DNA of 64,000 nucleotides from Rhodococcoides corynebacterioides NBRC 14404 (GTDB lineage Bacteria > Actinomycetota > Actinomycetes > Mycobacteriales > Mycobacteriaceae). Below the pieces are notes generated by a model. The model worked only from the letters and a program-made list of their open reading frames with translations. It had not been told where the DNA came from and made no database searches. Shown piece after piece: positions 21,596 through 30,052 of this stretch (positions within the stretch are counted from its first letter, which is position 1; every line of letters begins with the position of its first letter). Both the position numbers and the translations under genes were made by a program. Location: the NCBI RefSeq assembly GCF_001894765.1, contig NZ_BCWV01000002.1:62001-126000 (forward strand). Reading direction: 5' to 3'.

Positions 21596-21765
21596 CTACC
21601 GTCCGGATCCGCACGGAGGAGCTGTCGGTGGGGGTCGGTGAACAGATCGATTCGGTCCGCAGCGGTGCGCCATCGCCAGGGTTGCGAATTGTGAACGGAC
21701 GGAGCGCGCAGGGCCGAAGCGACAGCGCGCACGATCGTGTCGTCCTCCAGCAGAGGGTGATTCAT
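21596..21765 (-). pseudogene. Acg-type nitroreductase, N-terminal fragment
   Basis: From ATG 21765 about 56 codons match the start of Acg-family nitroreductases (ALRAPSVHNSQPWRWRTAADR, then RADPDGRD). The intact copy at 27474 has the same RAPSVHNTQPWRW and VDPNGRQ landmarks. After DPDGR the sequence becomes the antisense of the P-ATPase remnant. About 270 C-terminal codons are gone, so it cannot be active. In M. tuberculosis acg (Rv2032) is adjacent to hspX and DosR-controlled. Confidence 0.8.
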
Positions 21766-21854
21766 GGTTTCTGCTCCGATCGCGTATTCCTCTGCACTGT
21801 GCCAGTGCGTGACGACCGAGGTCAGAGCACAAGGACACATGTCGGCAGGGAGAC

Positions 21855-21869
21855 GAGGACCTCTGCCTC
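21855..21869. promoter_or_regulatory. Weak DosR/DevR-like site
   Basis: GAGGACCTCTGCCTC resembles the DosR core with two mismatches. It lies between the nitroreductase fragment (start 21765) and the SPFH gene (start 21938). Confidence 0.3.
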
Positions 21870-21937
21870 TCACCCGTCGGACGGTGCGCGGCGCAGAATT
21901 CGATCCCGGAGTGCCGTCCCCGACCCGAGGAGTTCCG

Positions 21938-22813
21938 ATGTCCACCACGTCGATCTGGCTCATCGTCTCGGCGGTCGCCGTCGTGCTGCTGGCTGCACTG
22001 TCCATACGTGTCGTCGTGCAGTACGAGCGCGGCGTGCTGATGCGGTTCGGACGAGTGGTCGGTCTCAGGGAACCGGGTCTGCGGTTCATCGTGCCCGTCG
22101 TCGATCGCATGGTGAAGGTGTCACTGCGTGTGGTGACCATGCCGATCCAGTCGCAGGGAATCATCACTCGCGACAACGTCAGCGTGGACATCTCGGCGGT
22201 CGCCTATTACCGGGTGGTGGATGCGGTCAAGTCCGTCGTCGCGATCGAGAACGTCCGGGCCGCCATCGATCAGATCGCACAGACGACGTTGCGCAAGGTG
22301 GTCGGTCTGCATTCTCTGGACCAGGCTCTCGCCGACACCGATGCCATCAACACCGACATACGACGGATGCTCGACACAACGACCCTCGAGTGGGGGATCG
22401 ACGTCACCTTGGTGGAACTGAAGGACATTCAGCTCCCGGACAGCATGAAGAGGGCCATGGCGCGTGAGGCCGAAGCCGAGCGGGAGAAGCGTGCGAAGAT
22501 CATCGCCGCCGAGGGGGAGTCCTTGGCCGCAGCCTCCCTCGGAAAGGCCGCGGACACCATGGCAGCGCATCCGATCGCGCTGCAACTACGCAACCTCCAG
22601 ACACTGATGGAGATCGGGGTGGAGAAGAACACCACCGTGGTGTTCCCCGCTCCATTGATCAGTGCGATCTCGGACATGGAGGCCTTCGTCGCGAAGGAGA
22701 CGAACGCGGCGGCGCGGTCGGCGAAGGATGCCGGAGCGGTGCCGTCGGAGGAGTACCCGACCGGTCAGCGGTCGTGGGTACCGGAACCGCCCGAGTTGGA
22801 GAGAACACGGTGA
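21938..22813 (+). CDS. SPFH/Band 7 slipin-type membrane protein
   Basis: A 291-residue protein with one N-terminal membrane helix (about 6-24), then an SPFH domain that starts VVVQYERGVLMRFGR and includes LRVVTMPIQSQGIITRDNVSVDISAVAYYRV. A coiled-coil rich in Glu/Ala/Lys follows (about 165-205). The pattern fits bacterial slipins (stomatin-like), scaffold proteins that organise membrane microdomains or regulate proteases. No NfeD-type partner gene is adjacent. ATG 21938 follows CGAGGAG. The region upstream has a weak DosR-like site. It converges with the DevR-like gene 32 bp away. Confidence 0.9.
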   Translation: MSTTSIWLIVSAVAVVLLAALSIRVVVQYERGVLMRFGRVVGLREPGLRFIVPVVDRMVKVSLRVVTMPIQSQGIITRDNVSVDISAVAYYRVVDAVKSVVAIENVRAAIDQIAQTTLRKVVGLHSLDQALADTDAINTDIRRMLDTTTLEWGIDVTLVELKDIQLPDSMKRAMAREAEAEREKRAKIIAAEGESLAAASLGKAADTMAAHPIALQLRNLQTLMEIGVEKNTTVVFPAPLISAISDMEAFVAKETNAAARSAKDAGAVPSEEYPTGQRSWVPEPPELERTR

Positions 22814-22845
22814 CGTGGGTGGCCCGGCACGGTGCCGGACGTGTG

Positions 22846-23487
22846 TCACGCTCGGTGGGCGGCGTTGCGTAGTTCGGTCGCATACACCGCGGCCTGAGTG
22901 CGTCGCTCCATACCGAGTTTGGCGAGCAACCGCGACACGTAATTCTTGATGGTCTTCTCGGCCAGGAACATTCGCGCGGCGATCTGGCGATTGGTCAGGC
23001 CCTCTCCCAGCAGACCCAACAGAACGCGCTCCTGCTCGGTGAGTTGCTCGGCGGGCTCCGGCTCTTCCGGTTCACGAAGCTTGGACATCAGGGCGGCCGC
23101 GGCCCGCTCGTCGAGGAGCGAACGCCCGGAACCGACGGCGTTGATTGCCTTGGTCAGTTCCAGGCCCTTGATGTCCTTGACCACGTACCCGCTCGCGCCC
23201 GCGAGGATGGCAGCGAGCATCGCCTCGTCCTCGGTGAAGGCCGTCAACATCAGGCACGCGAGACCGGGCATCGCGCTTCTGAGATCGCGGCACAATTCGA
23301 CTCCGTTGCCATCGGGAAGCCGCACGTCGAGAACGGCGACATCGGGCCGCACGGCCGGAATGCGAGCGAGCGCGTGCGAGCACGAATCGGCCTCGCCGAC
23401 GACGGTCAGTCGCGGGTCCGTCTCGATCACGTCGATCAGGCCCCGACGGACGATCTCGTGATCATCGACAAGGAAGACGGTCACCAT
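22846..23487 (-). CDS. devR: DevR/DosR-like NarL-family response regulator
   Basis: A 213-residue regulator. The receiver has Asp54 (phospho-acceptor), Thr82 and Lys104. The LuxR-type HTH spans about 148-205. Lys178, Lys181 and Asn182 in [13 protein letters not shown] correspond to Lys179, Lys182 and Asn183, the base-contacting residues of M. tuberculosis DosR, so the same GGGACT-type box should be recognised. That agrees with the palindromes found across 3.6-28.6 kb. ATG 23487 follows GAGGAG. A 29-bp tandem duplication just upstream provides an in-frame alternative start (ATG 23517, ten extra residues) and a leader ORF. The likely partner kinase gene lies 16 kb away at 4573, unlike the usual adjacent devRS arrangement. 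Confidence 0.93.
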   Translation of the reverse strand: MVTVFLVDDHEIVRRGLIDVIETDPRLTVVGEADSCSHALARIPAVRPDVAVLDVRLPDGNGVELCRDLRSAMPGLACLMLTAFTEDEAMLAAILAGASGYVVKDIKGLELTKAINAVGSGRSLLDERAAAALMSKLREPEEPEPAEQLTEQERVLLGLLGEGLTNRQIAARMFLAEKTIKNYVSRLLAKLGMERRTQAAVYATELRNAAHRA

Positions 23488-23491
23488 CAAC

Positions 23492-23549
23492 GCACTCCTC
23501 GAGTGAGAGATCACCATGTGGCACTCCTCGAGTGAGAGATCACCATGTG
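23492..23549 (-). repeat. 29-bp perfect tandem duplication in the devR leader
   Basis: Units 23492-23520 and 23521-23549 are identical. Each contains a hairpin CACTC-CTC-GAGTG that includes the GAGGAG ribosome binding site (minus strand), and an ATGGTG start. On the minus strand the first unit opens an 11-codon ORF (ATG 23546, stop 23513-23511) whose TGG-TGA overlaps the ATG at 23517 of the second unit. That second ATG is in frame with devR. This could form a translationally coupled leader that tunes DevR level. Confidence 0.85.
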
Positions 23550-23695
23550 ATGGGGGCAAGTGTAGGGGTCTGCCCCGGTCTTCGACAGAGGACGCGGCAT
23601 CTCGGGTCTTTGGTCCTCCGTGTCGGGGGGGGGCGTCGCCCCCCGGCGGCGCTGTCGACGCCGTCGCGGACGAGGGCACAGGTCGATGGCGATGC

Positions 23696-23710
23696 GGGTA
23701 CGAAGGCCCT
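23696..23710. promoter_or_regulatory. DosR/DevR-like box between devR and a membrane gene
   Basis: GGGTACGAAGGCCCT (reverse AGGGCCTTCGTACCC). It lies 209 bp upstream of devR and 124 bp upstream of the plus-strand gene at 23834, so it could mediate autoregulation. Another DosR-like half site, GGGTCTTTGGTCC, is at about 23604-23616. A run of nine G occurs nearby at about 23624-23632. Confidence 0.5.
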
Positions 23711-23833
23711 GGTCGGCGTATCGGGCGCCATCGCACGATGGCAGAGCCGAGTGAATGATGGCCGTGGCCGGAGGGTCGACACCCGTCGGTACGACCCGTG
23801 GAACGCCCGGCGCCGACCGGACGGAGGATGGCG

Positions 23834-24315
23834 ATGGCTGCACACCATGTCGACAGTGCGATTCGCACGGAACTCGAGGACATCGTGGCAGAGGCGCTCT
23901 TCCTGATCGCGGTCGCCGCTGTCGGAGTGACGCTCACCGTCGCGGCCTCGGGACTGCTGCGGGCCGGAGCACTCGTCGGCGGCGCCGCAGTGGTGTTCTT
24001 CGCCGGCGCCGCGGTGGCGTATCGAGCAGCGCGGCGATCTACGTGGTCGTGCTGAACCTGTTCGTGGAATATCTCCCGGGCGTGGTCAGCGAGACGTTCA
24101 CGCTGACCCTGCTGACGGCAGTGCTGCTGAAATGTGTTCTCGACGTGATACTTCTGCTGAAGCAGCCGATCGTGGCGAGGGTCCGTGGTGCGGCCACGAC
24201 GGCCGCGCGGGGCAGTCACGCAGAATGCCTGACGCCGAGACGACACCGCCCGGGGCCGTCCGACACCCCCGACCCGGGACCTTCGGATGCAGTGCGACCC
24301 GCGGCTCCTTCCTAG
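23834..24315 (+). pseudogene. Small membrane protein split by a frameshift
   Basis: The first frame (ATG 23834, after GGAGG) gives an acidic helix ([20 protein letters not shown]) and two hydrophobic segments, ending at a stop at 24053-24055 just after AYRAARR. A second frame covering 24043-24315 continues with [45 protein letters not shown] membrane sequence. Together they would make a protein of about 155 residues with three or four helices. Either one frameshift near 24015-24040 broke it, or two overlapping small membrane proteins exist, the second starting at GTG 24043. I do not recognise the family. Confidence 0.5.
24276..24289. promoter_or_regulatory. DosR/DevR-like box
   Basis: GGGACCTTCGGATG: left arm perfect, right arm weak. 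It lies 91 bp before the GTG start of the second phosphotransferase/AAA kinase, the same spacing class as the box before its paralogue at 7823. Confidence 0.45.
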
Positions 24316-24380
24316 ATTTGGAGGCGATCACGGCGCCGACGGTCCCGGCGCGTGAACCCCGTCAGCCGAGGAGGTCGGCC

Positions 24381-25988
24381 GTGTCCGTGACGACAGATGA
24401 CAGTCCGCCGACCACCGAGCGGGAGATGCGCCCGACGCCCCGCACGGCGCCGTCCGCCGAGGGCGACGAGAGGGCCGACCTCCGAGAGACGCCCACTGCG
24501 TACGTCGTGGCGTTGGGCAGGACGGTGTACAAGCTCAAGAAGCCCGTCCGCACGGAGTTTCTCGACTTCTCCACTCTCGCATCACGGTGGGAGGCATGCA
24601 CCCGCGAGGTCGCCCTCAACAGTCGCTTCGCCCCCGATGTCTATCGAGGTGTCGCCGAGGTGACCGATCCCTACGGGGGTATGGGTGAGCCGGTGGTGGT
24701 GATGCACCGGCTCCCGGCCGCACGGCGGTTGAGCACATGCGCGCAATCGGGAGACGATCTCACCGATGCCGTGGACGGCATCGCCCACGCGGTCGCAGCC
24801 GTTCACGGCGCTTCTGCGCGAACCGAGCGGATCACGTCGTGCGGTCGGCTGGACTCTCTCCGAACTCGGTGGCGGCACAACCTCGCCGAGACGGCCACCC
24901 ACGCTGCCGGCCTCGTCTCCGACCTCGAGCTCGACGAGGTGGCCTCCCGCGTCGACACGTATCTCGACGGCCGCGGGGCACTGTTCGAGGAACGGCTTCG
25001 AGACGGTCGCATCGTCGACGGACACGGTGACCTGCTGGCGGACGACATCTTCGTCCTCGCGGACGGGCCGAGAATCCTCGATTGCCTCGATTTCTCGGAC
25101 GAATTGCGCTTCGTGGACGGAATCGACGACATCGCTTCGTTGGCAATGGATCTCGAGCTCCACCACCGCCCCGGTCTCGCCGAACGGCTCCTCCGCACCT
25201 ATCGAGAGATCCGTCGTGACGACGCCCCGCACTCGCTGGTCCATCATTACATCGCCTACCGGGCGTTCATGCGCGCGAAAGTCGACTGCCTCGCGGCCGA
25301 GCAGAACGACCCGTCCGCCGCCGCGTCCGTGCACGCCCACCGTGCTCTGGCACTCGATCACCTGCGTGCGGGCACCGTCGGTCTTCTCGTGGTCGGGGGC
25401 TTGCCCGGTTCCGGGAAATCCACCGTGGCAACGGGATTGGCCGACCGAATCGACGCGGTCGTCGTCTCGTCCGATGTCGTGCGCAAGGAGCTCGCCGGAC
25501 TGCCACCCGACGTACCGTGCCGAGCTTCCGTGGGTCTCGGTCTCTACAGCACGAGTTTCACCGCGCGCACCTACGCGGAGATGTTTCGACGGGCCCGAGC
25601 ACTGCTCGCAGCCGGAACCTCGGTGATCCTGGACGCGACGTTCGTCGAACCCCACTATCTCGCCCGCGCCTCGCAGATCGCCGACCGCACCCACAGCCGG
25701 TTCCTGCATCTCGACTGTGCGGTGTCCCGTGACGTCGCACTGGCACGACTCGCGCGCCGCACGGGTGGCCACTCCGATGCGGACGCCGCCGTCTACGAGG
25801 ACCTGGCCGACCGAGCACGTCGACACGGGGCGCACGACAGGGCCGGCGCTGTCGTGCTCGACACCGACGATTCGCCGTCCGCGGTCGTCGTGCGGGCCCA
25901 GGGCCACTGGCTGCACGTGCGCGACGACCCCGGGTACATCCGCCCGCAGGTTTCCGGCACGACCACGAGCGAACGGAGCGAGCCATGA
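24381..25988 (+). CDS. Phosphotransferase/AAA kinase fusion, second copy (Rv2004c-like)
   Basis: About 535 residues, same architecture as the copy at 6273. A phosphotransferase-like half carries VYKLKKPVRTEFLDF, VDGHGDLLADDIF and CLDFSDELRFVDGIDD. A C-terminal P-loop kinase has GLPGSGKST near residue 344 and VILDATF. GTG 24381 is chosen because GAGGAGG precedes it by six bases; the frame is open further upstream but lacks a better signal. The stop overlaps the ATG of the stress protein gene (ATGA), as Rv2004c and Rv2005c are neighbours in M. tuberculosis. The pair plus the acetyltransferase gene form an operon. Substrate unknown. Confidence 0.88.
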   Translation: MSVTTDDSPPTTEREMRPTPRTAPSAEGDERADLRETPTAYVVALGRTVYKLKKPVRTEFLDFSTLASRWEACTREVALNSRFAPDVYRGVAEVTDPYGGMGEPVVVMHRLPAARRLSTCAQSGDDLTDAVDGIAHAVAAVHGASARTERITSCGRLDSLRTRWRHNLAETATHAAGLVSDLELDEVASRVDTYLDGRGALFEERLRDGRIVDGHGDLLADDIFVLADGPRILDCLDFSDELRFVDGIDDIASLAMDLELHHRPGLAERLLRTYREIRRDDAPHSLVHHYIAYRAFMRAKVDCLAAEQNDPSAAASVHAHRALALDHLRAGTVGLLVVGGLPGSGKSTVATGLADRIDAVVVSSDVVRKELAGLPPDVPCRASVGLGLYSTSFTARTYAEMFRRARALLAAGTSVILDATFVEPHYLARASQIADRTHSRFLHLDCAVSRDVALARLARRTGGHSDADAAVYEDLADRARRHGAHDRAGAVVLDTDDSPSAVVVRAQGHWLHVRDDPGYIRPQVSGTTTSERSEP

Positions 25989-26851
25989 CCCCCGCACCCA
26001 TCACCGTCGGTATCGATGGATCCGACGGCGCCCTCGAGGCTGCACGGTGGGCCGCCGCGTACGCGCGCGTGACGCACACTCCGCTGCGGGTGGTGCATTC
26101 CATGCCCGACTCGGAGTGGTATCTCGGCCGCGTGGACTACGTGCCCGAACAGTCCTTGCGCGACGAATTCCACGCTCTGGGTCGGCGCCACCTGGACGCC
26201 GCGGTGGACGCGATCGTCGAGGTCGATCCATCGGCGACCGTCGAACGAGTGTGCACCGAAACTCCCGTCGCGAGCTACCTCACCGGGATCGAGTCCTCAC
26301 TGGTGGTTCTCGGATCGGTCCGCACCGGACCCGTCCGCGACCTCGTACTGGGCGGTCGGACCATCCGCGTCCTGCGGCACGCTCGGTGCCCGGTGATGAT
26401 CCGCCGACACGAGGGCGACGGGTCGGACGAAGGACTCCCCGTGGTCGTCGGCTACGACGGCTCACCCGAGTCCGACCGCGCAGTGCTCGCCGCCTTCGAG
26501 TTCGCCGCGACGGTGCACGTCCACCTCCTGGTCGCCCACTTCTGGGGTGTCGGGGTGACCGTCGGTGCCGGGATGGGGGCCGGCTACGCGGATTGGGAAC
26601 GCATCGATCGCGAGGAGCGGCGCTGGGTACACGACCGTGTCCGCCCCGTGCAGGACAAGTTTCCCGACGTGCACGTCACCGTCTCGAGTTCGAGCTCGTC
26701 GCCTGCGGCGGGACTTCGTTCGCTGTCGAGCTCGTCGCAACTGATCGTGGTGGGAAGCCGGGGCCGAGGAAAGGTGACCGGCATGATCCTCGGGTCGGTC
26801 AGTCAGAACGTCGTGCATCACGCGCACTGCAGTGTTCTCGTCGTCCGGTGA
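25985..26851 (+). CDS. Universal stress protein (Rv2005c-like position)
   Basis: A 288-residue tandem stress protein. Domain 1 (ITVGIDGSDGALEAARWA) has a degenerate ATP motif (GSVRTGPVRDLVLGG). Domain 2 has the complete motif GSRGRGKVTGMILGS. An unusual run of seven serines in two close clusters (VSSSSSSP, LSSSSQ) lies in domain 2 near residues 232-252. Translation is coupled to the upstream kinase gene by an ATGA overlap, and the acetyltransferase gene starts 3 bp after the stop. It is the most distant paralogue among the six copies. Confidence 0.9.
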   Translation: MTPAPITVGIDGSDGALEAARWAAAYARVTHTPLRVVHSMPDSEWYLGRVDYVPEQSLRDEFHALGRRHLDAAVDAIVEVDPSATVERVCTETPVASYLTGIESSLVVLGSVRTGPVRDLVLGGRTIRVLRHARCPVMIRRHEGDGSDEGLPVVVGYDGSPESDRAVLAAFEFAATVHVHLLVAHFWGVGVTVGAGMGAGYADWERIDREERRWVHDRVRPVQDKFPDVHVTVSSSSSSPAAGLRSLSSSSQLIVVGSRGRGKVTGMILGSVSQNVVHHAHCSVLVVR

Positions 26852-26854
26852 GTC

Positions 26855-27421
26855 GTGCCGTCCCCATTCCACGCGAGCACACACAGGTGGCGCGTGCATG
26901 AGCTCGGACCCGCGGATCGAGACGCCGTCGCCGCCTTGTACAGCGGATTGTCGCCGCGCGACAACTATCTTCGGTTCTTCGGCCCCCGACCTGCGCACCT
27001 CGACCGATATCTCGACCGCCTGTGTCATCCGACCGCCGATCGGTTCGCTCTGGGCGCGTTCCGCGGACGAACGCTGGTCGGCGTCATCGGGTGCACGTCG
27101 ACCGACTCCGACGGCGCCCACTCCAGCGCGGAGGTGGCGTTGGTGGTCGACGAACACGAGCGTCGACACGGCGTGGCCACCGAACTTCTCTGCCGGGCTC
27201 TGGACGTCGCCGCAGAGCGTGGTATCACTCGCATCGACGCAGAGGTTCTCGCCGAGAACACCATGATGCTGCGCGTGCTGCGGGAGGACGGCCGGGCCCA
27301 CCTGGTGTTCGACGGGCCCATCGTCGATGTCGACATCGCCGCGGCCACTCCGGTGACCGACGACGACGGTGACTCGACCGGGACGTCGCCGGGCTCGTCC
27401 CCGTCGACTGCGCTCTCCTGA
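26855..27421 (+). CDS. GNAT-family N-acetyltransferase
   Basis: A 188-residue protein with a GNAT fold. The acetyl-CoA-binding motif A is VALVVDEHERRHGVATELL near residues 95-113, preceded by a start (RVHELGPADRDAVAALYSGLSPRDNYLRFF) seen in protein-lysine acetyltransferases of the Pat type. It would move acetyl from acetyl-CoA to an amine; the target is unknown. There is no cyclic-nucleotide domain. The GTG start at 26855 comes 3 bp after the stress protein stop, so it is the third gene of the operon. The last 25 residues are Asp/Ser/Thr-rich and probably disordered. Confidence 0.85.
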   Translation: MPSPFHASTHRWRVHELGPADRDAVAALYSGLSPRDNYLRFFGPRPAHLDRYLDRLCHPTADRFALGAFRGRTLVGVIGCTSTDSDGAHSSAEVALVVDEHERRHGVATELLCRALDVAAERGITRIDAEVLAENTMMLRVLREDGRAHLVFDGPIVDVDIAAATPVTDDDGDSTGTSPGSSPSTALS

Positions 27422-27473
27422 TCGTGGGGCTTCCGTCCCGCCGGGGATTCTCGGGGGCGATCGTCGGAATTGT

Positions 27474-28454
27474 TCACGCGCCCGTCAGGACCTCGGATAC
27501 CGGACGCCGGGGTGTCGGTCCCGCGCCCGACCCGGCAGGAGCAGTACCGATTCGAATCAGGATCTGCGAGAGGGCATCCGAGCCGCTGAGCCGGTCGACG
27601 ACAGCGCGACTTGCGGTCTCTTCGGTCAGATGTGTCAACGGGCAGGTGGCCAAACCCAGCGCGGTCATCTCCAGGACGACAGCGGACAGAGCACGTCCGC
27701 TCTGAACCCACTCGTACCGGTTGTCGGCTGCGGTTCCGATCACCACCACGAGCGCCCGGTCCGGCCCGGACGGCCCCGCGTCGGACGATACTGTCGCACG
27801 CCCCGGTGGAAACACCCGCCCCGTCGTCGTGTCCGGCATTTCCGACTCGATCCACCGACTCTCGGCGGGGATGCCGTTGCCGACGAAGGAGTGGCCGGCC
27901 CACCAACGCAGTTCGGCCTGATAGGTCCAGTCGTAGCGACGCACTGCCGCACTGTGGTGCGATGCCGCTGCGAGAGCCTCGTGAGTGTCGGCGGGTAACG
28001 CGGTGACGACAACCCCGAAGCTCCTCGCGATCTCGCCGATGACGTCCGTCACCGTGCTGTTGTGCGGAACCGCACCGAAGGACCGTCGATCCGACCGACG
28101 CCGGGTGACCGCCTCGAGCAATGCGAAATCGGGTGACTGCGGGCGAGCGCCCGGCGTGAACGCCACCCGAGCCAGTGGATCTCCCGCACGCGTCGAGCGT
28201 GACACCGCGACAGTGGAGTTCCATCTGAAGGCACGAGCCACTGTCGTGAGATGGTGCAGTGCAGCACCGCAACTGATCACCACTTGTCGTCCGTTCGGGT
28301 CGACCACAGGCAGCGCGCGTCCGACATCCGCGTGGAGAGCCAGAGTTCCCCCGTCGAATACCCACCGCCACGGCTGAGTGTTGTGCACGGACGGAGCACG
28401 GGATGCCAGGTCGACGAAGGCTCGAATCGAGGAGCGGTCGGGTACCACGTTCAT
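27474..28454 (-). CDS. Acg-family nitroreductase-like flavoprotein
   Basis: A 326-residue protein of the Acg/Rv3131 family: RAPSVHNTQPWRW near the N-terminus, PNGRQVVISCGAALHHL, a WWAG segment in the middle, and GLATCPLTHLTE near the C-terminus. Family members bind FMN but are poor classical nitroreductases and may store flavin; they are strongly DosR-induced. ATG 28454 follows GGAGAACG. A perfect DosR-like palindrome lies 103 bp upstream (28557-28570). A second, truncated copy lies at 21596. It converges with the acetyltransferase gene. Confidence 0.9.
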   Translation of the reverse strand: MNVVPDRSSIRAFVDLASRAPSVHNTQPWRWVFDGGTLALHADVGRALPVVDPNGRQVVISCGAALHHLTTVARAFRWNSTVAVSRSTRAGDPLARVAFTPGARPQSPDFALLEAVTRRRSDRRSFGAVPHNSTVTDVIGEIARSFGVVVTALPADTHEALAAASHHSAAVRRYDWTYQAELRWWAGHSFVGNGIPAESRWIESEMPDTTTGRVFPPGRATVSSDAGPSGPDRALVVVIGTAADNRYEWVQSGRALSAVVLEMTALGLATCPLTHLTEETASRAVVDRLSGSDALSQILIRIGTAPAGSGAGPTPRRPVSEVLTGA

Positions 28455-28556
28455 CGTCGTTCTCCATCGCGGGTGCGCCGGCGATCCGACCGAGACGCTG
28501 CCCGCTCCGACGTAGTCATGAAAGACATCGTGGTCGCCGTCCGCCGTCGTCGGCGA

Positions 28557-28570
28557 GGGACTTCGGTCCC
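28557..28570. promoter_or_regulatory. Near-perfect DosR/DevR box
   Basis: GGGACTTCGGTCCC, with GGGAC and GTCCC arms around TTCG, is the best match in the window to the DosR core. It lies 103 bp upstream of the nitroreductase start (28454) and marks the right edge of the dormancy island. Confidence 0.7.
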
Positions 28571-28639
28571 GAGGTCGTCGGTCGCAGGTCTCCGGGCGCT
28601 CTCGTGCAGCGTCCGCGTGCCGTACGGTCTCGTCGGGCG

Positions 28640-28846
28640 TCACGCGTCCGAGTGGTCGGCGTCGTCGAAGATCGCCTCGATCGGACACTCGAAGACGCGA
28701 GCGAGACGGAATGCCAGGGGAAGCGAGGGGTCGAAGCGCCCCCGCTCGATGGAGATGACGGTCTGGCGCGAGACGCCGAGCACGTCGGCCAACTGCTGCT
28801 GCGACCAGGCGCGCTCGCGCCGGAGCTCGGGTAGGCGGTTCCGCAC
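28640..28846 (-). CDS. Small XRE/Cro-type HTH regulator, copy 1
   Basis: A 68-residue protein that is almost only a helix-turn-helix: RRERAWSQQQLADVLGVSRQTVISIERGRFDPS, then LAFRLARVFECPIEAIFD. This matches the small XRE regulators usually paired with a short multi-TM protein. GTG 28846 starts 6 bp after the stop of the membrane-protein gene, so both come from one transcript. It probably represses its own operon through the palindromes at 29361-29414 (inference from their symmetry and position). A nearly identical copy lies at 34827. Confidence 0.9.
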   Translation of the reverse strand: MRNRLPELRRERAWSQQQLADVLGVSRQTVISIERGRFDPSLPLAFRLARVFECPIEAIFDDADHSDA

Positions 28847-28852
28847 CCCGCG

Positions 28853-29341
28853 TCAGCCTCGCCGCCGCAGGACGAGGTACCGCAGCCCGAACGAGCCCAT
28901 GGCCACGACGAGCACCGACGCGAGCGCCACGGAGGCGGGCATGTCGAATCCGGTCAGTGACACCACGGTCGCCGCCGTTCCAGTGACGAGCAAGACGTCG
29001 GTGAACGCTCCGCTCGCCGCGCGGTCGTGCCAGACGCTCTCGATCGACCTCTCGGGATCGCGCGGAGCGCCGTCGAGCGTGTTCCGGTCGACCGTCAGCA
29101 CCCAGGCCAGGCCGGCTGCGGCCCAGCCGAAGGCGAACGCCATGGCGAGCTGTCCGACGCCGGCGGGAGTGCCGATGGAACCGGTGTCCACGACGACGAC
29201 CGCGACGACCACTGCGACGACGACACCGATGGGAACCGCCAGCCACAGGGCGGACAGGTGATGGGAGCCGACCGTCGTTCGGCCCCAGCGACTTCGCGAT
29301 GCGTCAGCTGTCGATGCGGTGTCGATTCCCGGATCGTCCAC
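28853..29341 (-). CDS. Four-TM membrane protein of an HTH pair, copy 1
   Basis: A 162-residue protein with four membrane helices (about 32-51, 60-80, 111-128, 133-152) and a soluble loop DRNTLDGAPRDPERSIESVWHDRAA between helices 2 and 3. It ends in LRYLVLRRRG. The arrangement resembles DUF2178-type proteins co-encoded with XRE regulators; family naming is tentative. It is first in the operon with the HTH gene. Copy 2 at 35034 matches it closely, with the loop nearly identical and the TM helices more divergent. Function unknown. Confidence 0.8.
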   Translation of the reverse strand: MDDPGIDTASTADASRSRWGRTTVGSHHLSALWLAVPIGVVVAVVVAVVVVDTGSIGTPAGVGQLAMAFAFGWAAAGLAWVLTVDRNTLDGAPRDPERSIESVWHDRAASGAFTDVLLVTGTAATVVSLTGFDMPASVALASVLVVAMGSFGLRYLVLRRRG

Positions 29342-29360
29342 GGCGGTTCCCTTCGCTCGG

Positions 29361-29414
29361 TGTCACGTGTGCTCGACGCGTGCCGACAGGGTCGCATGTC
29401 AAGCGTGCTTGACA
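29361..29414. promoter_or_regulatory. Paired palindromic operator, copy 1
   Basis: TGTCAAGCGTGCTTGACA at 29397-29414 is a perfect 18-bp palindrome. A second 18-bp site at 29361-29378 (TGTCACGTGTGCTCGACG) matches 14 of 18. The sites are 36 bp apart and lie just upstream of the membrane-protein start (29341), probably overlapping the promoter. The same pair and spacing recur at 35545-35598. Confidence 0.7.
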
Positions 29415-29433
29415 CAAGGGGACGGCGTCGAGC

Positions 29434-29994
29434 TCACCGGCCCATCGTGTGGAACTCGGCGTTGGGCACGACCCCGGTCAGATGTGCGAGACGGTTCGAC
29501 GCGGCGAAGAACGCCGTGATCGCACCCACGTCCCAGATCTCCTCGTTCGAGAGACCGGCTGCGCGAGCGGCGTCGACGTCGTTGTCGGAGAAGCGTTCCG
29601 GTGTCCTGGTCAGAGCGAGCGCCACATCGACGATGGCGCGCTCCCGATCGGTCAATCGCGCCTGCTCCGGATTGGTGGCGACCCGGTCGGCGATATGAGG
29701 ATCCTTCGTCCGTACCCGGAGGATGGCGCCGTGGGCGACCACGCAGTACACGCATCGGTTGGCCCCGGAGGAGGCCACCACGACCAGTTCTCGCTCGGCC
29801 TTGGTGAGCGGCCCGGGCTGATCCATCAGAAGATCGTGATAGTCGAAGAATGCTCGCATCTCGTTCGGTCGGTGGCCGAGCGCGCGAAAGATGTTGGGCA
29901 CGAACCCCGATTTCTCGACGATCGGGTCGATCCGCTCCCGGAGGTCCGCGGGAAGTTCGCCGATCTCGGTCAGGGGGAAACGGCTCTCGTTCAT
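29434..29994 (-). CDS. AhpD-like carboxymuconolactone-decarboxylase-family protein
   Basis: A 186-residue protein of the peroxidase-related (AhpD-like) group. The redox motif is CVYCVVAHG near residues 82-90, with the two cysteines and histidine of the alkylhydroperoxidase site. The preceding PLTKAERELVVVASSGANR is typical. It would reduce hydroperoxides with thiol co-substrates. ATG 29994 follows GGAGGTCCC. It stands alone between the HTH-pair operon and the exporter gene and is transcribed away from the MFS gene side in the same direction. No regulator is evident. Confidence 0.88.
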   Translation of the reverse strand: MNESRFPLTEIGELPADLRERIDPIVEKSGFVPNIFRALGHRPNEMRAFFDYHDLLMDQPGPLTKAERELVVVASSGANRCVYCVVAHGAILRVRTKDPHIADRVATNPEQARLTDRERAIVDVALALTRTPERFSDNDVDAARAAGLSNEEIWDVGAITAFFAASNRLAHLTGVVPNAEFHTMGR

Positions 29995-30052
29995 GGGACC
30001 TCCGGTGGTGCGACGTCGGGGCACTGTGTCCGTGAACGGTAGAACAGCCGTC

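Noticed and set aside
23624-23632. Run of nine G in the devR upstream region as a phase-variable promoter element
   Set aside because: It is not placed between recognisable -35 and -10 elements, and GC-rich DNA contains such runs by chance.
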